The notes beneath the pieces were generated by a model that was not told the DNA's origin, made no database searches, and was given only the letters and a program-made list of their open reading frames with translations. A stretch of 54,261 nt of DNA from Chrysochromulina parva (taxonomy: Eukaryota; Haptophyta; Prymnesiales; Chrysochromulinaceae). How positions within the stretch are numbered: the first letter of the stretch is position 1; each line of letters begins with the position of its first letter. Of the stretch, positions 1 through 8,858 are shown one piece after another. The stretch covers positions 1 through 54,261 of the forward strand of contig PJAB01000040.1 in assembly GCA_002887195.1 (NCBI GenBank). The letters run 5' to 3'. A program made the position numbers and the translations under genes.

Positions 1-280
1 TCCTTCTGATGACCCCTGATGAGCTCTGAGTGCCTCCCTCATCAAGGTGAGGACGCTCCTTCTGATGACCCCTGATGAGCTCTGAGTGCCTCCCTCATCA
101 AGGTGAGGACGCTCCTTCTGTTGACCCCTGATGAGCTCTGAGTGCCTCCCTCATCAAGGTGAGGACGCTCCTTCTGTTGACCTCTGATGACCTCTGATGG
201 CCTCTGATGGCCACTTATGACCTCTGATGACCACTGATGGCCACTGATGACCGCTGATGACCGCTGATGACCGCCGTTTT
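1..280. repeat. 56-bp tandem array followed by degenerate TGATG repeats, probably intronic
   Basis: A 56-bp unit recurs with period 56 (copies begin at 1, 57, 113 and 169). Each complete copy contains CATCAAG/GTGAGG, that is an AG directly followed by a GTGAG-like 5' splice site, so each unit can be read as GT...AG. From about 180 to 280 the sequence decays into short units of the type CTGATGACC and CTGATGGCC. The array lies just upstream of the polycystin exons and in the same sense as the repeats in that gene's other introns, so I read it as the end of an intron cut by the window edge. Confidence 0.75.
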
Positions 281-481
281 GGCCCCTGGAGCAGCCACGG
301 AGTGCGTCGATAGGACCGCCCGAATGCCGTGCCCTTTACGGTCCCCAACCGTGCGATGTCATCGCAAGGCCGGGACTTCCGCAATGTCGCTTCATTGACG
401 CGAGCCGGCAGGTACGGATCGAGCACGAGTACCTGGCGCAACTGCATGCATGCGCTCACCACGGCGCCTCACTCCCCACAG

Positions 482-2510
482 GACTACGACTCGTATTCGA
501 TCTGCTTGGGCAAGGGCTTCTGGCCGCACGAGGAGCTCATCGACCCGAGCACGGGGATGCTGTTCACCGAGGGCGAGCAGAACCTGACAGCGCCTGAGCT
601 GCTCGCATTCACGTGGCGCTCGGCGAAGCAGAATGACCTGCCCACGTACGTGCACGCTCGGCGATCCCACCGATGGCCACTGATGGCCACTGATGATCAC
701 TGATGGTCACTGATGGCCACTGATGATCACTGATGGCCACAGATGGTCACTGATTGCGCTGCGAGCCTCTGGTTGCCGGTGTGTTACGGATGAGCTCCCG
801 CTGATGACGCCTGATGACGCCTGAGGACGCCTGATTGCGCCTGATGACGCCTGATGACGCCTGATGACGCCTGATGACGCCTGATGACGCCTGATGACGC
901 CTGATGACGCCTGATGACGCCTGATGACGCCTGATGACGCCTGACGACGCCTGATGACGCCTGATGGCTCCCTTCATCAGGTACCAACGTACAATGCAGT
1001 TCTCGACGTACGACGGCTCCGGCTACGTCTTCGACCTCGTCAACCTGACCACGGCCAACCTGCTCGAGTCGATCAACAAATTGCGTAACCCTTGCAACGA
1101 GAGCGCGCCTTGCGGCACCTGGCTCGACAGGCAGACTCGTGCGCTCTTCATCTCGGTCGTCGTCTTCAACGCCAACTTCAACTTGTACGCGGTCGTCAAC
1201 TTTGAGCTTGAGCTCTCGCGCGCGGGCATCTTCACCCCCAATTACAACGTGCAAGCGTCGCGGCTGGACCTGTACTTTGGAGCGCTCGATTCCGCCAGCG
1301 ACACCGCCTTCGTCGTTGGCGAGGTCTTCTTGTACCTCGGGATGGCCTACTACCTCTTGAACGAGTTCCGCGAGTTGGTGGACATTTACAACTCGACTGG
1401 CTCGGTACGGGGCTACTTCACCGACTTTTGGAACATCATCGACTGGTCGCTCATCATCTTATCGTTCGTTGCGCTCGGTATGCGCATCAGCTTTGTGCTC
1501 AGCAAGGAGGTGCTCGTCCTTGGCATGCAAGCGCTCACTACGGCGCCCTCCTCTTCTCCACAGGTATGCGCATCAGCTTTGTGCTCAGCAACGAGGTGCG
1601 CTCGTTCTCGCCGTTCGCGGCGGAGTTTGAAGAGATCTCGGCCGCCGTCGCGCTGTACAACTTCTCCTTCTCTCTCGACGCGCTCGCCGCCTCCTTTGGC
1701 ATCTTCAAGATCCTGCGCTACTTCGACCTGCAGGTCAACCTGCTCATCCTGCGAGAGTCCGTCGCGCGAGGCGTAGGCGATCTCGCCACTTTTACGGCCA
1801 TCCTCATGGTCATGATCTTTGGGTTCGCGCTCGCGGGCATGAACATCTTTGGGCAGGAGTCGGTCGCGTACATCGACCCCCTTGAGGCCTTCTCGACCAT
1901 GTTCCTCACGTGCCTCGGCCAATACGACTTTGACGAAATGCTCCTAATCAACGACATCTTCGCGTACATCTTCTTCATCGTGTACCAGGTCTTCGTCTTC
2001 CTGATTGCCTCCCTCATCAGCCACTGATTCCATCCCTCATCAGCCACGGATTGCCTCCCTCATCAGCCACTGATTCCATCCCTCATCAGCCACGGATTGC
2101 CTCCCTCATCAGCCACTGATTGCCTCCCTCATCATCAGGTCTTCGTCTTCCTGATCATGGTCAACATCTTCCTCGCCATCCTGAACGACGCGTACATCGC
2201 GATCAAGGAGAAGTTCGACGCGGAGGAGCGCGAGCCGCCTCTGCCGTCGCCGACCATCCGGCAGCGCATCCGGATGGCGCGCGAGTGGCTGCGCCAGCGC
2301 CAGCTCGACCGCCGCATCGAGGACTTGCGCCGCGAGCAGCGACGGCTCGATCTCGCTGAGAAGCGAAAGGCGGTGCAGACCGAGAAGTTACGCCAGAAGA
2401 CGCTCCGAGCGGTCAATCTCGCAGCCGAGAAGGTCGCGTCCACGACGAAGCCGAAGGCATCCACAGCGAAGGCGAAGGCCTCCAAGTCGAGGGGCAACCC
2501 GAGTCCATGA
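482..2510 (+). CDS. Polycystin-type (PKD/TRPP) cation channel, 3' portion of gene
   Basis: The product is a transmembrane cation channel of the polycystin/TRPP family. Four exons can be joined: 482-645, 981-1477, 1564-1988 and 2139-2510, in phases 2, 1 and 0, giving 485 residues from 482 to the TGA stop. The extracellular polycystin (TOP) domain is seen in 'TRALFISVVVFNANFNLY', which matches the family signature before S2. S2-S4-like helices follow ('FWNIIDWSLIILS'), then the S5-pore-S6 region ('FFIVYQVFVFLI', 'MVNIFLAILNDAY'). The C-terminal tail is a highly charged, coiled-coil-like Arg/Glu/Gln stretch ending in Lys/Ala/Ser repeats. The 5' end is outside the window. An upstream exon may lie around 282-411, ending at CGGCAG/GTACGG, where one frame is open and joins in phase, but I could not match it to the family. 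Two introns carry direct copies of exon sequence at both ends. Confidence 0.88.
660..970 (+). repeat. Intron 646-980 filled with CTGATG repeats, including seventeen 10-bp units
   Basis: The intron starts at GTACGTGCAC (646) and ends at CTTCATCAG (980). Positions 660-760 hold CTGATGGCCA/CTGATGATCA-type units. Positions 801-970 hold 17 consecutive 10-bp units, almost all CTGATGACGC. Every unit contains CTGAT or CTGAC, which fits the yUnAy branch-point consensus, so the intron offers a branch-point-like motif every ten bases. The long antisense reading frames through it are products of the repeat. Confidence 0.9.
1478..1599 (+). repeat. 36-bp direct repeat spanning an 86-bp intron of the polycystin gene
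   Basis: Positions 1478-1513 and 1564-1599 are identical except for one base. The first copy is the start of the intron and the second is the start of the next exon. Each copy has two possible splice positions, so an intron of 1478-1563 or 1510-1595 gives the same frame; the proteins differ only by Lys versus Asn. Confidence 0.9.
1986..2155 (+). repeat. 20-bp direct repeat flanking the 150-bp intron 1989-2138
   Basis: The sequence CAGGTCTTCGTCTTCCTGAT occurs at 1986-2005 and again at 2136-2155, so the first bases of the intron copy the first bases of the next exon. Between them lie repeats of GATTGCCTCCCTCATCAGCCACT type, and the intron ends in CTCATCATCAG. Confidence 0.9.
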
Positions 2511-2742
2511 GTGTCCTCCAAGAGCGCCCGCGTATGAGGTGGAGCTGGAGTCCGGTTCTGGGTTCAATCCTGTGAGCGTGCGCGCGCTGCGCTGCTCCAG
2601 CCGCCGAGCACCAAATCAGTACAGTAGTCAACTAGAAAGCTCCCCAATGAAATCCGGAGCACAAACGGCCCGGGGCCTTCTGCGAGCTCCTGGGCCTGCA
2701 GCGGGAGGGCAGCGCCCCTTGATTGGTTTCATAATTTGATGA

Positions 2743-4029
2743 ATGGAGTGCCAAACCACGATGACGTTCACACGAGCCGCCTCGCCGTGCTCCCACCGCG
2801 CGGCCTGCAGAGGCCGTTGGCGAAGACGCCGCGCCGCGTACCGTCCTCTTGCCCCGCCAGTCTTTGACGACGGCACGCTCGTTTGCTTCCTTGCAAGCCA
2901 CACCACTTCCGCCGCGCGTGCTGAGCAACTCGGCTGGCTGCTCGACTCGATTGCGGCACAGCAGCCGCATCCACCGCCCATGTACGTGAGCTGGTCGGCT
3001 GCAGCGGAGGTGGAGCACGTTGTGCGCGAGACACTCGAGCGCGTGCGGTGGCCCGCTTTGCAACACGTCCACCAGCCGAAGAAACTGACGCAGTTCGAGC
3101 ACCTTCGCGAGCTCGTACGGACAGTGCAGGCGGCGCAGGAACATGCGCCCGAGTGGGTGTACTTCACCGACGACGACGACCTCTGGTCGGAGCAGCGGCA
3201 TGCTCTCTTTGCGCGCTTCTGCCGCGATGCAGACGCGCGCGCCACGGCCGTTGTGTGCACGCGCAAGGCACGGCCGGCGGGCAAGCGGGGGTCGTCGTCG
3301 TCGTGCATCCGGCGCTCGGCGGACGTACGAGCCGCGCTCGCGTCGGGCGAGGCACGCCTCACCGACCTGCACGCACTCGACCTGAATGTCGAATCATTCA
3401 ACATGGATGAGTACTTTGACTACGCCGTCCGCTTCCGAACGTTTGAGAGCTTCTTCATGCGTGCTCCGACTGTGGTAGTGCGTCACAAGCTATGTGATCT
3501 CGCGTTCACCTCGGAGCTGCGGCGTGCCCAGCCGGTGCGCCACGCGCCCGAGCTGGCCGATGAGTTCGTCTACTGGTACTCGCGACCCGACGGCACGCCC
3601 TTCGCGATCGACGGCACCGACGGCGGGGCGGCGGGCGCGAGCTCGAGTGTCGAGATTGACGAATTCGAGCGACAGCTCGCGCGCGAGCACTGGCCCGAGA
3701 TGGCGCGCGCTATGACGGGCACATTGGCTCCCGAGCAGTTCGACGAGCCAAGCCTCGCCTTCTTCTTCGGCGCGCTGCGCCAAGGCATTGAGCAGGAGCT
3801 CATCCAGTTGCGCGTCGTTTCGGGCAGCCCCACGCGCGGTGCGTTCGAGGGTGCGTGCGTTCGCCAACTCGACCTTCTGCTTGCGGACAACCCGCTACGC
3901 GGTACGGGCGAGGGCTTCGAGCGTATGCGTGCGGTGCTGCTCGCGGTGCTGCGTGGTCCCATTCTTCAACGACTCATGCGACTGCTCAGCTTTGACTTAC
4001 CCCGACGTAATGTGAGGGTTAAGCCGTAA
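2743..4029 (+). CDS. Putative DXD glycosyltransferase-like protein
   Basis: This intronless 428-residue frame starts at an ATG in an A/T-rich leader and ends with TAA. Residues around 46-75 ('LVCFLASHTTSAARAEQLGW') look like the first beta-strand and helix of a nucleotide-sugar-binding GT-A fold. Residues 143-148 (DDDDLW, preceded by 'EWVYFTDD') look like the metal-binding DXD motif of family 2 type glycosyltransferases. An Arg-rich start could be an anchor or targeting region, but I see no clear transmembrane segment. The second half is mostly helical and unfamiliar. A sugar-transfer role is inferred from the DXD motif and fold pattern alone; donor and acceptor cannot be told. Other carbohydrate-active genes nearby (6165-7505, 22916-25013) fit this reading. 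Confidence 0.6.
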   Translation: MECQTTMTFTRAASPCSHRAACRGRWRRRRAAYRPLAPPVFDDGTLVCFLASHTTSAARAEQLGWLLDSIAAQQPHPPPMYVSWSAAAEVEHVVRETLERVRWPALQHVHQPKKLTQFEHLRELVRTVQAAQEHAPEWVYFTDDDDLWSEQRHALFARFCRDADARATAVVCTRKARPAGKRGSSSSCIRRSADVRAALASGEARLTDLHALDLNVESFNMDEYFDYAVRFRTFESFFMRAPTVVVRHKLCDLAFTSELRRAQPVRHAPELADEFVYWYSRPDGTPFAIDGTDGGAAGASSSVEIDEFERQLAREHWPEMARAMTGTLAPEQFDEPSLAFFFGALRQGIEQELIQLRVVSGSPTRGAFEGACVRQLDLLLADNPLRGTGEGFERMRAVLLAVLRGPILQRLMRLLSFDLPRRNVRVKP

Positions 4030-4381
4030 TGTGCAGGGTTCAAACCCCCTGAGGCGACCGAGGCGGGCGGACACCGAAAGCGGAGACCACCCCGGCCCAC
4101 GCCACGGCGTTTGAGGGCATTCCGTACGGTATGAGATAGACGCCGCACGTCTTGGCGTGCGTACACGCGGTCCGCGACACGACACGGCGGTTCCGACCGG
4201 CGGTTCCGGTTCCGAACTTCAAGTACGCTCTCGGACAGATGATGGTTACTTTTTTCGGTTTCGTCGAATTCGGCCCAACTTCGGTGCGCGTTTGACACAG
4301 CCCTTCATTTCTCAGAGCTACAACTAGCTGCCGCTACTTGTTGCACGGAACTCTCAACTCACGCGTCCCAAGACCCAACGA
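4030..4381. other. Intergenic, convergent 3' ends
   Basis: This 350-bp gap lies between the stops of a plus-strand and a minus-strand gene. It contains a short stretch, GGGTTCAAACCCC (about 4038-4050), that resembles a tRNA T-arm, but no tRNA can be folded around it. I see nothing else. Confidence 0.5.
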
Positions 4382-5932
4382 TCAGCTTGTCGGGCGTAGG
4401 AACGTGCGGCAGACCTCGTTCAGGTCACACATGACATGACTGATGCGCGCCGTCTCCTCGACGCCCTCGCCACCTCGACGCTCGCCTTTCGGCCTTGGGC
4501 GGCCGAGGACCCATTTTTGGAGCACGAGCTTGGGGATGGTGCCTGCACTTGGCGGAAGCCCTTCGTGAGCCGCGAGTGGGTCGCACCAGCCGTGCTCGTC
4601 GAGAGTCTCGAAGACGAGGAGACGACCAGCCCGGGGGTAGGCCTCGAGCCCCACCAATGGAAAGCTGGTCGCACCGCCCGCGGCTGGCGACGAGAGATAC
4701 AGCAGCGCGCTCACCGCCCGATCTGCTGCCTCGCTCTGCCTCCGCATCTCCGACCGCCCTCCGCCAAAGTCCTCGCAGTCCGTGTGCAGCTGATAGGCGG
4801 AAGGGCTGCCCACGACGGCGCCGTTGCCCACGGATGGCGCTGGGTCTGGCGCTGCGTAGTATAAGCCCTGCGATTCCGTCGTCCACCGGTATGCCTCGTC
4901 TACACTGTCACTCGTTGGTGTGCTGCCGCCTCCTCCGTGCGATGCCTCCTCGGTCGTCCGCGCCTCGCCCACGCCGCGCGCCGTATCGAGCACCACCTGC
5001 CTATTTTGGAGCGCCGCGTTGAGCGTCCCGCCCACGCCGAGTGCCGAAGCGATCGCACCATCGAGATGATCGATGGCCGAGGAGACCCCTCGGTTGAGGT
5101 ACGAGATGGACCAGGAGGCGCTACCCACGCGCGCCGTGAGCGCCGGCGTGAGCGACGCGCACGGCGCGCCCGCTGGGCCGGCCGCCCACTGGGCCCGCCG
5201 CCCAGTGCTACCGGTTTCTGAATTAGCGAGCGCTTGCAATTCCGCAAGGAGCTCGCGGGCGTTCGGGTTGACGCAGACTTTACGCGGCGAGCGCAGCGCG
5301 CGACGTACGCGCCCCTCGAGCTCTTGCGCCGCGGCCTCGATCAGAGCCGGCTCTGCAAAGTTGTCCACTGTCACCACCAGCGGCCGCCGGCTGAGCACGC
5401 GCACCGACGCGTTCAATGCGCTCGTCACACCGTCCGAAGCGAGCTGTGCTGCCGCCTGGCCGACCCAACCGCCCAGCCGCGCGCGCTCAAGCATGCCAGT
5501 ACTGAGAGGTGTCGCCTCGCGCCCTCTCGGCTTCTTGAACAGCGCACGCTGCGCCAGCCCGTCACCGTACGCCCTCGCAAGGCGAGACGCCTGCCCGTGC
5601 GAGGCATCGAACCGTTGAAGCTGGGCTTCGACTGACCGCCGCTCACTGGCCGGGAGCGTCGGCAGCGCAGCGACGGCGAGGGCCTTGAGAATGGCGATTT
5701 CAGCTTGCTGCAACCCCATTCTTGCCTCCAGGGATATGAGCTGCTGATACGCAGCGGACGCATCGCCGGCCAAGAGGGTCGCCAGCGCCGTGTGGAGGCT
5801 CGGTCCATGTGCCACTCGAAGCAAGAACCATGCGAGTGATGCGATGAAGGCAACGATCACGGCGGCTGCCAGCACGTACGTATGTGCGCTCGTGGCGGTG
5901 GTTGCGGTGCCTCGTTGTCGGCGTTTGCTCAT
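4382..5932 (-). CDS. Prolyl 4-hydroxylase-like 2-oxoglutarate/Fe(II) oxygenase, membrane-anchored
   Basis: This frame encodes 516 residues from the ATG at 5932 (a GTG two codons upstream is not needed) to a TGA. A hydrophobic segment at about residues 20-42 ('YVLAAAVIVAFIASLAWFLL') is a signal anchor, as in Golgi/ER prolyl 4-hydroxylases. The C-terminal half has the double-stranded beta-helix Fe site: H383-x-D385 ('LHTDCEDFG') and a distal His at 456 ('AAHEGLPPSAG'), followed by a Lys about ten residues later that would bind 2-oxoglutarate. 'YLSSPAAGGATSFP' is typical of the P4H alpha-subunit family. The likely reaction is hydroxylation of proline in secreted proteins, though other residues are possible. 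It is divergent from a GT31-like gene, which suggests a joint role in hydroxyproline-linked glycosylation. Confidence 0.82.
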   Translation of the reverse strand: MSKRRQRGTATTATSAHTYVLAAAVIVAFIASLAWFLLRVAHGPSLHTALATLLAGDASAAYQQLISLEARMGLQQAEIAILKALAVAALPTLPASERRSVEAQLQRFDASHGQASRLARAYGDGLAQRALFKKPRGREATPLSTGMLERARLGGWVGQAAAQLASDGVTSALNASVRVLSRRPLVVTVDNFAEPALIEAAAQELEGRVRRALRSPRKVCVNPNARELLAELQALANSETGSTGRRAQWAAGPAGAPCASLTPALTARVGSASWSISYLNRGVSSAIDHLDGAIASALGVGGTLNAALQNRQVVLDTARGVGEARTTEEASHGGGGSTPTSDSVDEAYRWTTESQGLYYAAPDPAPSVGNGAVVGSPSAYQLHTDCEDFGGGRSEMRRQSEAADRAVSALLYLSSPAAGGATSFPLVGLEAYPRAGRLLVFETLDEHGWCDPLAAHEGLPPSAGTIPKLVLQKWVLGRPRPKGERRGGEGVEETARISHVMCDLNEVCRTFLRPTS

Positions 5933-6164
5933 CCTCACGCAGCGTCGAAAGCCTGGGAAGTCCGCGCGGACTCACCAAACTTGCTCCGCGGGCGGGCCGC
6001 GGCGGCTCCCCCCGGTTCCTTTCGCCGGCGCGTGGGTTTTTTCGCGAATGTAAATTCCTCGGCGTGAGCGAAAACGCACACCACAGGGGCTGTCTCGCCT
6101 CCGACGCCGCCGCACAGCAGCAGCAGCCGCCGCCGCACGAACAGGCCTGACTTCCGCGAGAGAA
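5933..6164. promoter_or_regulatory. Shared upstream region of the P4H and GT31-like genes
   Basis: The 232 bp between two divergent start codons must hold both 5' UTRs and promoters if the starts are right. It is GC-rich with short CGC/GCC runs. I see no convincing TATA box. Confidence 0.4.
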
Positions 6165-7505
6165 ATGTGCATCACTCAATTCGACACGCTCGGGTTACCA
6201 GGCTACACCTGCAGCGTCGAAGATGGCACTCCCTTGGCCGCGTCGATGAGCGCAGTCGATCCCACGCACCGCAGAGCAGGTCCCATGGAGGCCTCGGCGC
6301 TCTCTTGGCGCGACGTGGCTGCTGGCACGATGTTCGTGGAAGGCGTGCTCAAGAACAACCCACCCGGCGGTCGGGCGTCCCTCGAGCGCGGCCTGCTTGA
6401 GCGTGCACAGTCGACTTGGATGCTGCAAGCGCCTGAGCTGGAGCTTCTCTTCATGACGAGCTGCGAGGCCGCCCTGGCCGCTCATGATAGGGATAAGGAT
6501 CAGCCAGCGCCGTCGTGGTGGGAGGTGGCGAAGCAGCGGCTGCAGCAGCGGCTGCAGCAGCCGACTGCACCCGCGCTGCCCAAGATTCAGTGGCGGTGCT
6601 ATGGCGGGCCGGAGACGCTCGGGAAGAGCCTATGGCGCAAGACCGGCGCGCTGCTCGCCACGCTGTACGCGCGCTTCCCGCAGAAGAGCTTCTATCTCAA
6701 GCTCGATTCAGACACGATGGTCTTCCCGCGCGCGCTGCTGCGCTTCCTGCAGGCACTCCACAGCAACAACCCGCGTGCTCGCCCTCTCTACTTTGGATCG
6801 AATCGCATCGCTTCCAAAACGTACTTTGGACAAGATCGGTACGGCCTCTTCCTATCGGATCCATGGAAGGCACTCGAGGCGTCGAGGGCCGGGGCGAGCG
6901 CGTACACGCTCTCGGAGCACCGCCCTCTGAGTGCCGGCAGGCGACGAAAAGCGCTGGGAGGGGGCGCTGCCGAGAGCCCCTTGGGGCCCAATCACAAGGG
7001 CGTGTGCCAGAGCCGGAATGTGTCCTACGCTCAGGGCGGCGCGTACGGCTTCAGCCAGAGCGCGTTGCGCGCCCTCGTGGGCACCCAGACGCGGGGCGCC
7101 CTCGTGGGCACCCATAGAGGGGGCGCCGTTGCGGGCACCACCCAGGACACGCGCGAGCCTGGCACATCATGCCTTGAGGCCGTAGCGGCCGCGGTCGCTC
7201 AGTACCGAGGAAATGACACGCCTCTCCTCTTTGAGGACGAAGCCGTTGGGCTGTGCATGTACCTCCATCGCGTGCGCCTCGTCACATGCAGATGCTTCTA
7301 TGATTGGGGCCCTTGCGATATCGCCGATCCCATGCGCGAGTGCAAGATCAACACGAAGGAGTCGACTCTGTGCAGGCTGCCGCTCACGGTGCACAAGCTG
7401 CGCAGGCTCGAGTGGTACGATGGCTGGTGGGCCTTCCTCGCGCCGAGGGAGGCCCGGGCCCTCGCGCAGCTCGATGCGTACAATGCGGCGGCGCTCGCTG
7501 CTTGA
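6165..7505 (+). CDS. GT31-like (Fringe/beta-galactosyltransferase type) glycosyltransferase
   Basis: The 446-residue frame has the Fringe/core-1 synthase pattern: a beta-strand leading to the metal-binding D181-S-D183 ('FYLKLDSDTMVFP'), then 'YAQGGAYGFSQSAL' (the G-G-x-G-x-x-S/L-S motif), then 'FEDEAVGLCMYLHRV' (the E-D-V-x-x-G motif). These are the hallmarks of GT31 enzymes, which transfer galactose, GlcNAc or similar to Ser/Thr, hydroxyproline or sugar acceptors in the Golgi. The N-terminus lacks a visible signal anchor, so either a short upstream exon is missing or the start is incomplete. An insertion between the DXD and GG motifs (about residues 245-285) is low in complexity, and a short tandem duplication encodes 'ALVGT' twice near 7074-7110. 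It is adjacent to and divergent from a prolyl 4-hydroxylase. Confidence 0.75.
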   Translation: MCITQFDTLGLPGYTCSVEDGTPLAASMSAVDPTHRRAGPMEASALSWRDVAAGTMFVEGVLKNNPPGGRASLERGLLERAQSTWMLQAPELELLFMTSCEAALAAHDRDKDQPAPSWWEVAKQRLQQRLQQPTAPALPKIQWRCYGGPETLGKSLWRKTGALLATLYARFPQKSFYLKLDSDTMVFPRALLRFLQALHSNNPRARPLYFGSNRIASKTYFGQDRYGLFLSDPWKALEASRAGASAYTLSEHRPLSAGRRRKALGGGAAESPLGPNHKGVCQSRNVSYAQGGAYGFSQSALRALVGTQTRGALVGTHRGGAVAGTTQDTREPGTSCLEAVAAAVAQYRGNDTPLLFEDEAVGLCMYLHRVRLVTCRCFYDWGPCDIADPMRECKINTKESTLCRLPLTVHKLRRLEWYDGWWAFLAPREARALAQLDAYNAAALAA

Positions 7506-7829
7506 TGCGTGGTGGGCCGTTGGGTGGATTGTGGGGCGGAGAGTGGGTGGATCGAAAATGATCCAACTGAGGCGTACCGTGTATGCAGTGAGGGGATGTG
7601 TGGTTTCACCACATGTACCCAGGCACGCGCGCATCACGTTCGGGTCGGTCCGTCCACCCATTGGGGGCGGGGCGGTCGTCCGTCGTGTGCTTAGGAATGT
7701 GTCCGGCCACCCAAGCACGAACTTTTCAGGAGAGATGCGCGCACTCGAGCTCACACCTATCCTCATTAACTAATTGGGAGAGATACGCGCTCTCGAGAGC
7801 TGACATATCCTCATGAGCTTATTGGGAGA
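7506..7829. repeat. Intergenic with three imperfect copies of a 50-60 bp unit
   Basis: The convergent 3' region carries AGAGATGCGCGC at 7731 and AGATACGCGCTCTCG at 7781 and 7841, each associated with CTCATTAAC/CTCATGAGC and TTGGGAG blocks. The third copy runs into the last codons of the ankyrin gene, so that C-terminus may be derived from the repeat. Confidence 0.65.
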
Positions 7830-8699
7830 TTATTGGGAAGAGATACGCGCTCTCGTGCCAGTCTCGAGCTCAGCCTCGAGCTTGAGCTCCGCCGCCTCGT
7901 TCTCCTCGCCAGCCCTCGGCGTCTTTCCCGCCAAATTCTCGAGCACCATCTCGAGTACCGTGCGCAGCTCCTCTCGCGCCTCGTCCTCGAGAGAGCGGAG
8001 ATCGACGTCGAGGAGCGCATACGCATGGTCACGTGGCTGCAGGCTCCTGGGCCCACTGGTGGCCACGCTGGTAGAAGCCGAGCTCGCCGCCCGCACTTGG
8101 GCCGCAGCATCCAAACCATCAGCGCTGTCGCTGTCGCTGTCGCTTCCGTCGATGTCGAGATGCGACTGGAGGTTGCCTTCTGCAGACGCGCCCGCCGCAT
8201 CGAACGGCCTCTGGCCGCGACCAGCGCCCGGTAAGTCTCTGCAGTCCTCGAGCAGCGCCGCGGCCTGCGCATGGCCAAGGGCTCGCGCGAAATCGGCCGC
8301 GGTCTTGCCATCAGGCCCCACCAGCCTAGGGTTCGCACCAGCCCGCAGAAGGGCACTGACGCAGGCGCTGTGGCCCATGGAGGCACAGAGATGCAGCGCC
8401 GAATTACCCCTACCATTGATGGCGTTGATGCAATCGGTGTCGCACTTCATTTCTAGGAGGAGCTGGACCACCCCGATGTGACCTTCACCGCAAGCATGCA
8501 TGAGTAGAGTGAAGCTGTGCTCGTCAGCTGATCGTGCCATTTGCGGTGACGCATTCAAGAGCATTCGCAACTCATCAACTCTGCCAGCTTCGGCCAGAGC
8601 TGACGCCTCGGAGCTGAGTTTGCCGAATGTGGCCACATCTGACGCCTCGGTCAGCCTGACAGCCGCGGGTGCGCCGCGTCGGCGCGCAAAGAAGATCAT
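7830..8699 (-). CDS. Ankyrin-repeat protein
   Basis: The 289-residue product begins 'MIFFARRRG'. About residues 30-150 form three to four ankyrin repeats: 'HSFTLLMHACGEGHIGVVQLLLE', 'RGNSALHLCASMGHSACVSALLRAGA' (given here split by the usual TPLHxAA-like cores LLMHA and ALHLCA), and 'DGKTAADFARALGHAQAAALL'. Ankyrin repeats bind partner proteins, so a scaffold or regulatory role is likely, but no enzyme domain is present. The C-terminal half is acidic and Ser/Asp-rich ('DGSDSDSDSADG'), then Glu/Ala-rich helical sequence up to the stop, which overlaps an intergenic repeat. The start lies 160 bp from the start of the divergent plastid-type protein gene. Confidence 0.75.
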   Translation of the reverse strand: MIFFARRRGAPAAVRLTEASDVATFGKLSSEASALAEAGRVDELRMLLNASPQMARSADEHSFTLLMHACGEGHIGVVQLLLEMKCDTDCINAINGRGNSALHLCASMGHSACVSALLRAGANPRLVGPDGKTAADFARALGHAQAAALLEDCRDLPGAGRGQRPFDAAGASAEGNLQSHLDIDGSDSDSDSADGLDAAAQVRAASSASTSVATSGPRSLQPRDHAYALLDVDLRSLEDEAREELRTVLEMVLENLAGKTPRAGEENEAAELKLEAELETGTRARISSQ

Positions 8700-8858
8700 C
8701 GTGTTCGGCGACAGGTCATGTGATCACAGCTGTTGTGTACAAGTTTGTGCATCCTTTGGCTCACGTACGTGAACGTGAACGCGGCGTCTTGTTCCGCTGT
8801 GCACTTTCCTCCCGGGAGGTGCCGACTTCGAGGAGATTTTGAGAACAAGACCGGACTG

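Noticed and set aside
801..970. CRISPR-like regular repeats
   Set aside because: The 10-bp units follow one another without unique spacers, lie inside a eukaryotic intron and have no cas genes nearby.
747..1254. Antisense open frames with repeated R-R-H-Q-A-S-S-G-V-I peptides
   Set aside because: They are read-through of the 10-bp repeat on the opposite strand of an intron and an exon of the polycystin gene.
4030..4075. tRNA-like T-arm with a B-box match (GTTCAAACC)
   Set aside because: The stem does not pair beyond the central bases, no acceptor stem, D-arm or anticodon arm can be built upstream, and there is no A box at the right distance.
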